Positions 12,341 to 20,703 of a DNA stretch of 40,323 nucleotides are shown here, one piece after another. The stretch spans positions 1 to 40,323 of the forward strand of contig CAZXTL010000018.1 of assembly GCA_964643725.1 (NCBI GenBank), given 5' to 3'. Numbering within the stretch: the stretch's first letter is position 1; every line of letters begins with the position of its first letter. The notes beneath the pieces are model-generated. The model was not told the origin of the DNA and ran no database searches. It was given only the letters and a program-made list of their open reading frames with translations. A program made the translations under genes and the position numbers. The DNA is from DYQY01 sp964643725 (GTDB taxonomy: Bacteria > Margulisbacteria > Riflemargulisbacteria > GWF2-35-9 > DYQY01).

Positions 12341-13430
12341 ACCTGACTTCCAATTACTAGCAATATCGTTTTGGCTTATCATTTTTGGAACAATAATGAT
12401 AATGAGTTCCTCCAATGTAATTGGATACCAAGATTATAATCAAAGCTTCTATTTTGTTTTCAGACACCTCATATTTGTATTCATAGGAGCACTGGGTTTC
12501 TTGGCTGCATATATAATCCCACACCAATTCTTGCGAAGATTTTGCTGGGGCATATGGGCAATATCTCTTGTCTTAGCAGGAATGACACATATCCCAGGGG
12601 TGGGAATAACAATAAGTGGTTCAACTAGGTGGATTAGTTTACTTGGCATAACTTTTCAACCATCTGAATTAGTCAAATTCTCTACCTTGCTTATGACCGC
12701 TGATTACATAGATAAATACCAACATGACATTAACACAAACCTGAAAAGATTTGGCATACTTCTTGGAATTATAGGTGTCTCAGCAGCAGTAGTTTTATCT
12801 CAACCAGACCTTGGGACTACAGGAATAATTGTATTAATCTTCCTTTCTCAAATATTTGTTGCAGGAATAAGACTCGACATAATGATAGGCATGTTCGTTG
12901 CAGCTGTTGGGGTTGTTGGATTAAGCATCTTAGCTCAACCATATCAACTTGCTAGAGTTCAGGGATATATAAACCCTTGGGCTGATAAATACGGGAAAGG
13001 GTTCCATATAATACAATCAATGATAGCAGTTGGCTCAGGCGGACTATTAGGCTTGGGCTTCGGACAATCAAGACAAAAGTTTTTCTATTTACCACAACAA
13101 TACACAGACTATATCTTCGCCATAATCTGTGAAGAACTTGGGTTTGTTTACACTACAATATTTTTCATCATACCTATGACCATCCTCTATATTAAATGCT
13201 ACTTTGTTGCAGTCAGACAAACAGAACTCTTCTCCAAACTTCTTGTTACAGGAATAACAACCTGGCTAGCATTTCAATCTTTTGTAAATATGGGAGTTGC
13301 CATAAACCTAGTACCATCCAAAGGAATTACCTTACCGTTTATAAGTTTCGGAGGTACTTCAGTAGCTATTGCCATTACCATGCTTGGAATAATAATGAAT
13401 GCTTCTAGGTATCAAGAAAGGTTAAACTAA
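12297..13430 (+). CDS. ftsW: Lipid II polymerase FtsW (SEDS family)
   Basis: Septal peptidoglycan glycosyltransferase with about ten membrane segments. It shows RWISLLGITFQPSELVKF, PDLGTTGIIV, GKGFHIIQSMIAVGSGGLLG, LPQQYTDYIFAIICEELGF and SKGITLPFISFGGTS, which define SEDS proteins. I place the start at ATG 12297 (377 aa) because GAGGAAC lies just upstream and the hydrophobic core begins soon after. A longer frame from 12237 would add residues coded inside murD. It overlaps murD by 44 bases. FtsW is favoured over RodA from its place between murD and murG. Confidence 0.93.
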   Translation: MNLNKLYQQFPTTSKPDFQLLAISFWLIIFGTIMIMSSSNVIGYQDYNQSFYFVFRHLIFVFIGALGFLAAYIIPHQFLRRFCWGIWAISLVLAGMTHIPGVGITISGSTRWISLLGITFQPSELVKFSTLLMTADYIDKYQHDINTNLKRFGILLGIIGVSAAVVLSQPDLGTTGIIVLIFLSQIFVAGIRLDIMIGMFVAAVGVVGLSILAQPYQLARVQGYINPWADKYGKGFHIIQSMIAVGSGGLLGLGFGQSRQKFFYLPQQYTDYIFAIICEELGFVYTTIFFIIPMTILYIKCYFVAVRQTELFSKLLVTGITTWLAFQSFVNMGVAINLVPSKGITLPFISFGGTSVAIAITMLGIIMNASRYQERLN

Positions 13431-14431
13431 TGATTGTTTTTACCTGTGGAGGAACTGGCGGACACATTTCTCCTGCCCTTAATATCGCTGATAAACTTAA
13501 AGAAGATATTTGTTTTATTGGTGGTGATAGATTAGAAAAGGTCATGATAAAAAATTATGAATTTATCTGTCTCCCCTCCTTAAAAAGAAACATACTTAGT
13601 ATTATTATTAGTATTTTCGAAGCTAGAACCATCTTAAAAAAATTAAAACCTAAATTTGTATTTGCTACAGGTGGTTATGTTACTATCCCTGTTGGCATTG
13701 CCTCTATCACTCTTGGCTTGCCTATTATACTTCTTGAACAAAACAGCATTCCTGGTAAAACAAATAGGTTTCTTTCTAAATTTGCTAAACTAATCTTTAC
13801 GGGATATCCGATAGCTTCTTTCTCTCAAACAAAAACCATATTTTCAGGAAATCCTGTTGCCGAAATATTACATGACAAAAAAACAAAATTACTTGTTTTT
13901 GGTGGAAGCCAAGGATCAAAAACTATAAATGAACTGATTAAAAATAATCTTACAGAACTCTCTAAACTTGGACTTGAAATCGTCTGGATAACTGGAGAAA
14001 AAACATACGACAGGATTACTAATGAACTAGCAAAATATGAAACCAAAGAAAATACTTATGTCCTCAATAAAACAAATATTGAAATATACCCTTTCAGAAA
14101 CGATATTCCAGAACTACTTGCTAAAACTAAAATAGCTATCAGCAGATCAGGAGCCATGAGCATATCTGAACTTACTGAAAATTGCATTCCTACCCTATAT
14201 ATTCCTTACCCATATGCAACAGATGACCACCAAACTTTTAACGCTAAATATATTGTTGATAATCAGGCTGGAGAAATGATTTTAGAAAAAGACCTCAATG
14301 ATGATATTTTCCTCAAAACAATTATCCAATTAAATAATTCAACAAATACCTACCAAACTGCACTTAAGAAATTGCCTAATAATGCAACTGGTATTATCAT
14401 TGATAAGTTAAAACAAAAAGGATTTATTTAA
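13430..14431 (+). CDS. murG: UDP-GlcNAc--MurNAc-pentapeptide-lipid GlcNAc transferase
   Basis: Peripheral membrane glycosyltransferase that converts lipid I to lipid II. It starts MIVFTCGGTGGHISPALNIA, containing the first GGTGGH loop. It also has ATGGYVTIPVG, EQNSIPGKTNR, FGGSQGSKTIN and a sugar-nucleotide region around SRSGAMSISELT and YPYATDDHQTFNA. Length is 333 aa, at the short end of the family. Its ATG shares one base with the ftsW stop codon (TAATG), and its own stop overlaps murC in the same way. Confidence 0.95.
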   Translation: MIVFTCGGTGGHISPALNIADKLKEDICFIGGDRLEKVMIKNYEFICLPSLKRNILSIIISIFEARTILKKLKPKFVFATGGYVTIPVGIASITLGLPIILLEQNSIPGKTNRFLSKFAKLIFTGYPIASFSQTKTIFSGNPVAEILHDKKTKLLVFGGSQGSKTINELIKNNLTELSKLGLEIVWITGEKTYDRITNELAKYETKENTYVLNKTNIEIYPFRNDIPELLAKTKIAISRSGAMSISELTENCIPTLYIPYPYATDDHQTFNAKYIVDNQAGEMILEKDLNDDIFLKTIIQLNNSTNTYQTALKKLPNNATGIIIDKLKQKGFI

Positions 14432-15807
14432 TGATACTAGAAAATAAAAATATTCATTTTATTGGAATCGGCGGAAGTGGCATGAACCCTTTGGCTGCTG
14501 TACTTGTTGACATGGGATACACAGTTTCCGGTAGTGATGTCAAAGAAAACATTTATACACTTTTATTAAAGGAAAAAGGTGTACAAATATTTTATGGACA
14601 TGACCCAAGCAACATAAGACTTGCTGAAATCGTCGTACTTTCTTCTGCTATCAAGGCTAACAACATTGAGTTACAAGAAGCTATAAACCAACAAATTCCT
14701 GTTATCAAAAGAGCAGAAATGCTTTCCTACATAATGGATCAGCACAACATTAGACTTGCAGTTGCGGGAACTCATGGGAAAACAACAGTAACTAGCTTTA
14801 TTTCTCACTACCTTTGCTCAATAGGAAGAAAACCGACGTACATCATAGGAGCACCTCTTAAAAACACTAATATAGCCTCTCAGTACGGTCAAAAGGACTT
14901 CTGCGTAGCTGAAGCTGACGAAAGCGACCGTTCATTCCTATTCCTTAACCCAAATATAATCGTTATTACTAATATTGAGGAAGAACATATGGACCAATTT
15001 GAGGATCTAAAAGACATTCTAGATACCTTTACTAATTTTACTAAAAGACTCGACAAAACAAACAATTTGCTAATCCTAAATGGAGATGATGAAAACATTA
15101 AAAAAATTAATGTTAAAGGGAAGAAAGTAATAACCTACGGGTTTAATGAAGGAAATACTGTTCAAGCTAAAAATTTAACACAATCAAGTGGCCGTCCTTC
15201 TTTTGATGTTTATGTTGATGGAGAAATAATTGCAAACCAAATAAAACTTAATATCCCAGGAAAACACAATATCGAAAACTGTCTTACTGCTTTTGCTTTA
15301 GCAAAGAACTTTAATTTACCATTTTCTGATGTTACAAAATCATTTAAAAGCTTTGAAGGAGCAAGTCGTAGATTCCACAAAGCAGGAGAAGTTAACAACA
15401 TTATGATATTTGATGACTACGCACATCACCCTACTGAAATAAAAGCGACATTAGAGGCAGCTAAAGAGTATAACCGAAGGATTATTGCTATATTCCAACC
15501 ACATCGCTACTCAAGATTTGCTGCTTTTTATAAAGACTTCGTAAAAAACTTATCTATAGCAGATAAAGTATTCTTCACTGATGTATATGCTGCTGGTGAA
15601 GACCCAGGGAAAATAATAGCAAAGGATATTTTGCCGATGTTTGAACATAATAAAGCAGAATATATTCCTCAAGTAAGTCATATTGCTTCGAAAGTTGCCA
15701 ATATTGCAAAACCAGGAGATCTAATAATAACGTTAGGGGCAGGAGATGTAACATTTGTATCAAAAGAAATCGTTCAACTCCTGAACATGAAAAAAGAAGA
15801 TATTTAA
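14431..15807 (+). CDS. murC: UDP-MurNAc:L-Ala ligase
   Basis: First of the Mur ligases, adding L-alanine. It contains NIHFIGIGGSGMNPLAAVL, GTHGKTTVTSFI, the EADESDRSFLFLNP segment, ITNIEEEHMDQFE, DDYAHHPTEIKATL and FQPHRYSRFAAFY. Length (458 aa) is normal, in contrast to the shortened MurE and MurF. Start and stop are coupled to murG and murB respectively by a one-base overlap and a 2-base gap. Confidence 0.97.
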   Translation: MILENKNIHFIGIGGSGMNPLAAVLVDMGYTVSGSDVKENIYTLLLKEKGVQIFYGHDPSNIRLAEIVVLSSAIKANNIELQEAINQQIPVIKRAEMLSYIMDQHNIRLAVAGTHGKTTVTSFISHYLCSIGRKPTYIIGAPLKNTNIASQYGQKDFCVAEADESDRSFLFLNPNIIVITNIEEEHMDQFEDLKDILDTFTNFTKRLDKTNNLLILNGDDENIKKINVKGKKVITYGFNEGNTVQAKNLTQSSGRPSFDVYVDGEIIANQIKLNIPGKHNIENCLTAFALAKNFNLPFSDVTKSFKSFEGASRRFHKAGEVNNIMIFDDYAHHPTEIKATLEAAKEYNRRIIAIFQPHRYSRFAAFYKDFVKNLSIADKVFFTDVYAAGEDPGKIIAKDILPMFEHNKAEYIPQVSHIASKVANIAKPGDLIITLGAGDVTFVSKEIVQLLNMKKEDI

Positions 15808-15809
15808 AT

Positions 15810-16637
15810 ATGCTTATTAGCACACTTAATGCTAAAGAATTAAGTTATTCTCATTGCCTCGGTGAAAACTACATAATACATTTTCCTGAAAATATTAGTG
15901 ATTTAAATGAAATCCACGAAGATGCCTTTATCTTAGGTAGAGGAACAAATACTTTATTTAAAAATAAACAAAAAGGTCAAATTGTTTCACTCAGTAAACT
16001 AACTAACTATGAAGTGAAAGGAAATATTGTTTATGCTGATGCAGGGATAACATTGCCTACGCTTATAAATAAACTTATGACTTACAATCTTGGAGGACTA
16101 GAATTTACTTACCCTATACTCACTTCCTTAGGAGGAGCTGTCTATCAAAACTTTGGTGCATATGAAAGGACAATCAGTGAACTTATTATAGAAGTGAACT
16201 GTTTCAATAAAAAAAATAAAACCCAAAAAACTCTAACTAAACAAGAATGCTTATTTAACTACAGAAGCTCTGTTTTTAAAGCAAATGATTATATTATTAC
16301 GAGTGTAACCCTTTTATTAGAAAAGATTGATAAAACATTAATTGAAAAAAATTGTGAACATTTTAAAATTAAAAGAGAAACAGCTTATCCTCTATCATAT
16401 AACTTAGGTAGTATTTTTAAAAATCCTACTGGACTGTCAGCTGGTAAATTAATTGATGAATGTGGTCTAAAAGGATATGAATATAAAACTGTCAAAGTAT
16501 GTAACACTCATGCAAACATAATCCTTTGTAATAAAAACTCAACCTCTGAGGACTTCCTTAAACTAATTGAAATAATAAAACTAAAAGTGAAAAGTAAAAC
16601 CGACATTAACCTCGAACTAGAAATAGTAATTTATTAA
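15810..16637 (+). CDS. murB: UDP-N-acetylenolpyruvoylglucosamine reductase
   Basis: FAD- and NADPH-dependent reductase making UDP-MurNAc. FAD-binding motif GRGTNTLF, GGLEFTYPILTSLGGAVYQN and NYRSSVFK are present, as is the catalytic-serine segment GSIFKNPTGLSAGKLIDECG. The C-terminal VKVCNTHANIILCN matches the family. The length of 275 aa fits the shorter type II MurB. Last gene of the mur cluster; only 7 bases separate its stop from the convergent glyS stop and no terminator is visible there. No ddl or ftsQ follows, unlike many dcw clusters. Confidence 0.92.
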   Translation: MLISTLNAKELSYSHCLGENYIIHFPENISDLNEIHEDAFILGRGTNTLFKNKQKGQIVSLSKLTNYEVKGNIVYADAGITLPTLINKLMTYNLGGLEFTYPILTSLGGAVYQNFGAYERTISELIIEVNCFNKKNKTQKTLTKQECLFNYRSSVFKANDYIITSVTLLLEKIDKTLIEKNCEHFKIKRETAYPLSYNLGSIFKNPTGLSAGKLIDECGLKGYEYKTVKVCNTHANIILCNKNSTSEDFLKLIEIIKLKVKSKTDINLELEIVIY

Positions 16638-16644
16638 AAATTAT

Positions 16645-18675
16645 CTACTGAGCTAATAGCTTCATATCACCAAATTGTTCAAAATAAGCCTTCATATTAC
16701 ATAATAAACTAAGTCTATTATTCTTTATCTTCTCATCCTCAACCATAACCATTACAGCTTCAAAAAAATCACTAATAGCATCTGCCAAGGTTATCCATTC
16801 AAGAAACAAATGACCATCCCAAACCTTATCATTCTTTGTTAAACTCTTGAATGTATCAAAAAGCACTCTTTCTGAACTATCTTCAAATAAGAAAGGATCC
16901 ACTACCTTTAATTCAGTCAATCTTGCGTCTTTAGTAATATTAAGCACTCTAACAATTGACTCTAAAATGTCTTTTCTTTTATTTGAAACAGAAAAATTAC
17001 CAATGAAATCTAATCTTTTTTTAAGTAAAACTATATCAAGTGTCTTAATTGCTTGAATAACATCATTCGCAACATTTTGTTCTTTCAAATATTGCTCAAT
17101 TCTCTGATTAAAAAAATCATACAATTTATCAATATTTTCCTTAGGGATCTCAAACGTCTTATATAATCCAAGTGTTGCTTCGATTAATTCATTTATAGGA
17201 AAAGTTAAATAGTCTGTTTCATAAAAAATTCTTACTATCCCATTTGCTTGCCTTCTTAGACCAAATGGATCTTGAGAACCTGAAGGAATTTTGCCGATAA
17301 CAAATTGACCTACTATTGTTTCAAGTTTATCCGCAACAGAGGCTATACAAGAAACTAAAGAAGATGGAAGCACATCACCCGCAAAAGATGGCAAATAATG
17401 TTCATATATTCCATCAGCTACTTCTTTATCAACATTCCACTTTAAGGCATACTGCTTTCCAACATAACCCTGGAGCTCCGTAAACTCACAAACCATTCCA
17501 GTTGAAAGATCTGCCTTCGCGTACTTGGAAACCATCAAAACAGACTCCTTTTGCTTAGCCAGAAGTCCTAGCTTATTGCAAATAAACTCTGTAACTGCAA
17601 TATTGCGCTCAACTTTATCATAAATGCTCCCTAGCTTCTGTTGAAAAGTTATAGTTTTTAGCTTTTCATTAAAATGCTCGAAATCGTATTTGATGTCTTC
17701 CTCAAAAAAGAATTTGGCATCACATAGCCTTGCTCTTAGAACTTTTTGATTACCTGCAATAATATTTTTACTGTTTTTATGATTTACATTATCAGCAATA
17801 ATTAAAAACCTATTTGTTAGCTTTTCCTTATCAATTACTGGAAAATATTTTTGATGTTTTTTCATAGAAGTAATTAAAATCTTATCTGGTATTGTTAAAA
17901 AATCATCTTCATATTCACCTTGCAATATAGTAGGAAACTCCACTAACCCAGTCACCTCATCAAGCAATACATCGTCTAAAACGACATCGCTTGTCACTTT
18001 ACATAATAAATCAGAAATAGCCTTCTTCCTCTTATTGAAACTAGCTATTACGTTGTTATTCATTAAAATATTTTCATAATTCTCTGACAAGTCTATGACT
18101 AATTCTTCGCCTTCAATGTCAGCGCCAACTGATAATGATCTGTGTCCTTGAGAAATATTGCCTGCTTTTATGCCTGCAAATTCAAGAGGAAGAATTCTGT
18201 CATCTAATAAAGAAACCATCCAATGAACTGGACGATAAAACTTCTGTTTTTCATTACCCCATCTCATCGCTACTGGCAAATATAATGAAGAAAGAGCTTC
18301 AACAATTATCTGACCTAAAACTTCCTCTATTCTTTTTCCCTTCTCAAAAACACGAACGTACATATAGCCATCTCTAACAACACCCTCTGTTGCACCAAAC
18401 TTTTTCAAAAACCCTTCTCCAGCTTTTGTGTAACTTCCATCAACATTAAAGGCAACTTTCTCTGGAGGACCCTTAATCTCTTCATCTTTTGAGGCTTGTT
18501 CCGCTGATATTTCTTTAATAATAAAAGCAAGTCTTCTGTAAGTGACAAAAGTTTCAATCTCTCTATAAGTGATTCCCTCTAGTCTTTTTGTTACATTCTC
18601 AACTAAATCATTAATTAAGCTTTGTAAAAACCTTGCAGGAACTTCTTCTGTACCAATTTCAAATAAATAATTCAT
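16645..18675 (-). CDS. glyS: Glycyl-tRNA synthetase beta subunit
   Basis: tRNA-binding and HD-domain-like subunit of the alpha2beta2 GlyRS. It opens MNYLFEIGTEEVPARFLQSL, and has IKGPPEKVAFNVDGSYTKA, FYRPVHWMVSLLD, MKKHQKYFPV, ARLCDAKFFFEEDIKYDFE, GSQDPFGLRRQANGIVRI and a C-terminal anticodon-binding-like region. The length of 676 aa is normal. It is separated from glyQ by 13.6 kb. Its start codon lies 7 bases after a TATAAT box, so its mRNA is probably leaderless. Confidence 0.97.
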   Translation of the reverse strand: MNYLFEIGTEEVPARFLQSLINDLVENVTKRLEGITYREIETFVTYRRLAFIIKEISAEQASKDEEIKGPPEKVAFNVDGSYTKAGEGFLKKFGATEGVVRDGYMYVRVFEKGKRIEEVLGQIIVEALSSLYLPVAMRWGNEKQKFYRPVHWMVSLLDDRILPLEFAGIKAGNISQGHRSLSVGADIEGEELVIDLSENYENILMNNNVIASFNKRKKAISDLLCKVTSDVVLDDVLLDEVTGLVEFPTILQGEYEDDFLTIPDKILITSMKKHQKYFPVIDKEKLTNRFLIIADNVNHKNSKNIIAGNQKVLRARLCDAKFFFEEDIKYDFEHFNEKLKTITFQQKLGSIYDKVERNIAVTEFICNKLGLLAKQKESVLMVSKYAKADLSTGMVCEFTELQGYVGKQYALKWNVDKEVADGIYEHYLPSFAGDVLPSSLVSCIASVADKLETIVGQFVIGKIPSGSQDPFGLRRQANGIVRIFYETDYLTFPINELIEATLGLYKTFEIPKENIDKLYDFFNQRIEQYLKEQNVANDVIQAIKTLDIVLLKKRLDFIGNFSVSNKRKDILESIVRVLNITKDARLTELKVVDPFLFEDSSERVLFDTFKSLTKNDKVWDGHLFLEWITLADAISDFFEAVMVMVEDEKIKNNRLSLLCNMKAYFEQFGDMKLLAQ

Positions 18676-18682
18676 AAGCCAT

Positions 18683-18711
18683 ATTATAAAGCTAAATGCT
18701 AAATGCTTAAA
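18683..18711 (-). promoter_or_regulatory. glyS promoter, predicted leaderless
   Basis: On the minus strand TATAAT (18683-18688) is followed by 7 bases and the glyS ATG. There is no Shine-Dalgarno. The -35 position falls within the heptamer array and reads TTTAAG at 17-base spacing, a weak match. A two-base gap separates the array from the -10 box. Confidence 0.6.
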
Positions 18712-18725
18712 GCTGAAAGCTAAAC
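18691..18725. repeat. Heptamer tandem array (five units) upstream of glyS
   Basis: Five consecutive 7-base units on the plus strand: GCTAAAT, GCTAAAT, GCTTAAA, GCTGAAA, GCTAAAC. The array ends exactly 2 bases from the glyS -10 box, mirroring the octamer arrays of glyQ, thrC and the apgM-like gene. Confidence 0.85.
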
Positions 18726-18770
18726 TTTCTCCTTTTGCAAATTAGTCCTCTGTGAGAAAATTAATAATAG

Positions 18771-18790
18771 ATTCCCGCCTACGCGGGAAT
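18771..18790. repeat. dRS3-like palindromic repeat
   Basis: ATTCCCGC, loop CTAC and GCGGGAAT form a perfect 8-bp stem followed by GACGG. This is the ATTCCCGC...GCGGGAATGACG type of dispersed palindrome known from Neisseria (dRS3) and seen in many other bacteria. It is notably GC-rich for this window and ends 10 bases before the AAGGAG site of the next gene, so it lies in that gene's 5' leader. Only one copy was noticed. Confidence 0.75.
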
Positions 18791-18811
18791 GACGGCAACC
18801 AAGGAGTTAAC

Positions 18812-20059
18812 ATGGTAACTATAAAAGCTTTCAAAGGAATAAGACCACAAAAAGGATTAGAAACAAAAATAGCTTCACGCCCATATGACGTATTAAACTC
18901 AGAGGAAGCTCGTTTAGAAGCAGGCGACAATACTATGTCCTTATATCACATCATTAAACCTGAAATTGACTTTCCTAGTGGAACCGATGAACACTCCCAA
19001 GAAGTGTATGACACAGCCGTAAAAAATTTCCAAAAATTCAAACAAAATGAATGGCTTATCCAAGATAAAGATGAACTACTTTACATTTACTCTCAAAAAA
19101 TGGATGGCAGAACTCAGTATGGGTTAGTAACCTGCTCTGATATTGAAGATTACCTAACTGGAACCATAAAGAAACATGAACTAACCAGAAAAGACAAAGA
19201 AGAAGATAGAATGATTCATGTAAGAATTAATAATGCCAATATTGAACCAGTTTTCTTAGCCTATCCAGCAAATACTAGGATAGATCAAATAGTTGAAGAA
19301 ACCATAAAGAATAAACCAGAGTATGATTTTGTTTCCGAAGATGGAATTGGCCACACCTTTTGGGTAATAACTAATAAAACTCTAATTAATGAAATCATAA
19401 ACATTTTCAATAAAATACCTTACACATATGTTGCTGATGGACACCACAGAAGTGCTGCCGCTACTTTAGTAGGTAAAGAGCAAAGAGACAAACAATCCAC
19501 ATACACAGGCAAAGAAGAATTTAACTTCTTTTTAACTGTACTCTTCCCTGATAACCAACTAAAAATATTTGACTACAATCGCTTAATGAAAGACTTAAAC
19601 GGACTATCTCCTGAGCAATTTTTAACAAAACTTTCTGTCAATTTTATAGTAGAAAAAAAAGGCAAGGAAACATACAAACCAGAAAATAAACACATTATAG
19701 GTCTGTATTTGGAAGGCAACTGGTATAAGCTATCCTTTAAAGAAGGCACTTATAATGACAATGACCCAATTGATGCCTTAGATGTTACTACTCTTACCAA
19801 ATATGTCCTTGAACCTACCCTTGAAATTCTGGATTTAAGAACTAGTAAAAGGATAGATTTCGTTGGAGGCATTAGAGGACTTCAAGAATTAGAAAGAAGA
19901 GTTGATTCTGGAGAAATGAAAGCGGCATTTGCTATGTACCCTGTTTCTATGGAACAGTTAATGGCAATAGCTGATAACAATATGATTATGCCTCCTAAAA
20001 CTACTTGGTTTGAACCTAAACTGAGAAGCGGACTAATTATTCACAGTTTAGAAAGCTAA
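18812..20059 (+). CDS. DUF1015 family protein
   Basis: A 415-aa member of the uncharacterised DUF1015 family. It opens MVTIKAFKGIRPQKGLETKI and includes SRPYDVLNSEEA, the conserved YVADGHHRSAAA motif (about residue 205) and LTVLFPDNQLKIFDYNR. The ATG at 18812 is chosen because AAGGAG lies 5 bases upstream and family members start here; an upstream extension would translate the dRS3-like repeat. No catalytic role is established to my knowledge, although the HHRS motif hints at an enzyme active site. The next gene begins 5 bases after its stop. Confidence 0.88.
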   Translation: MVTIKAFKGIRPQKGLETKIASRPYDVLNSEEARLEAGDNTMSLYHIIKPEIDFPSGTDEHSQEVYDTAVKNFQKFKQNEWLIQDKDELLYIYSQKMDGRTQYGLVTCSDIEDYLTGTIKKHELTRKDKEEDRMIHVRINNANIEPVFLAYPANTRIDQIVEETIKNKPEYDFVSEDGIGHTFWVITNKTLINEIINIFNKIPYTYVADGHHRSAAATLVGKEQRDKQSTYTGKEEFNFFLTVLFPDNQLKIFDYNRLMKDLNGLSPEQFLTKLSVNFIVEKKGKETYKPENKHIIGLYLEGNWYKLSFKEGTYNDNDPIDALDVTTLTKYVLEPTLEILDLRTSKRIDFVGGIRGLQELERRVDSGEMKAAFAMYPVSMEQLMAIADNNMIMPPKTTWFEPKLRSGLIIHSLES

Positions 20060-20064
20060 TTCTC

Positions 20065-20652
20065 GTGGATTACGAAAGCATTGATTATCTAATCTTTTGT
20101 GCAGAAAAAAGAGAACTTTCCCCTTTTTTAAAAAACTCCAAGAAAATAAATGGAAGAAGTTATTTGAAAGAAAGTAATAATAAAAAAATACTAATTATTA
20201 TTACTGGGGTTGGGAAAAACGCTGTAAAACGAACACTCCACAATCAACAACCCTTACTGCATAAAATCACAACTCAAAAAATATTTAATCTTGGGAATGC
20301 TGGCTCACTAAAAGCCATTAGCTCTTCTACAATATTGAACATAGGAAAATGTTCTGGCAGTAATGGGAAAGAAAGCATAACCATAGATACCACTAGCCAT
20401 ATAGAAAACATTACCGTTAATAGTTTACAAAATAAAAAAAAATTAGCTCACCAGTTCCCCAATGCCTACACTATAGACATGGAACTCTTTCATCTAGCAA
20501 AAGCTTATCCGAACATTAAAGCCTACAAAATTATCTTAGATACTTTTAAAATAAATCCTAAATCTTTCTTCTTTAAATTACTTCTGCCCATTATAATACA
20601 CAAAAACAGTAAACTGCTTTATACTTTTTTTATAAAAAACTATTGTTTGTAA
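20065..20652 (+). CDS. Nucleoside phosphorylase/nucleosidase-like protein (divergent)
   Basis: A 195-aa protein resembling the MTA/SAH nucleosidase-purine nucleoside phosphorylase superfamily: ITGVGKNAVKRTL (about 50-63), IFNLGNAGSLK (about 73-83) and AYTIDMELFHLAKAYP (with the DME triad of the sugar-binding region). The C-terminal catalytic Asp segment of canonical enzymes is not clear; IILDTFKINP may replace it, so activity is uncertain. The start is GTG at 20065, 5 bases after the DUF1015 stop, without a strong Shine-Dalgarno, implying coupling. Futalosine hydrolase or MTAN are alternatives that I cannot tell apart here. Confidence 0.6.
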   Translation: MDYESIDYLIFCAEKRELSPFLKNSKKINGRSYLKESNNKKILIIITGVGKNAVKRTLHNQQPLLHKITTQKIFNLGNAGSLKAISSSTILNIGKCSGSNGKESITIDTTSHIENITVNSLQNKKKLAHQFPNAYTIDMELFHLAKAYPNIKAYKIILDTFKINPKSFFFKLLLPIIIHKNSKLLYTFFIKNYCL

Positions 20653-20660
20653 ATTCATCA

Positions 20661-20690
20661 TATCCCCACGCCCTTCAGGAGTGAGGATAC
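20661..20690. terminator. Possible bidirectional terminator hairpin
   Basis: TATCCCCAC and GTGAGGATA form an imperfect 9-bp stem with one mismatch around an 11-base loop. It lies between the convergent nucleosidase-like and PPIase genes and is followed by a short A-rich rather than T-rich stretch, so it is only a weak candidate. Confidence 0.35.
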
Positions 20691-20703
20691 AAAAAATTAA
20701 GCG

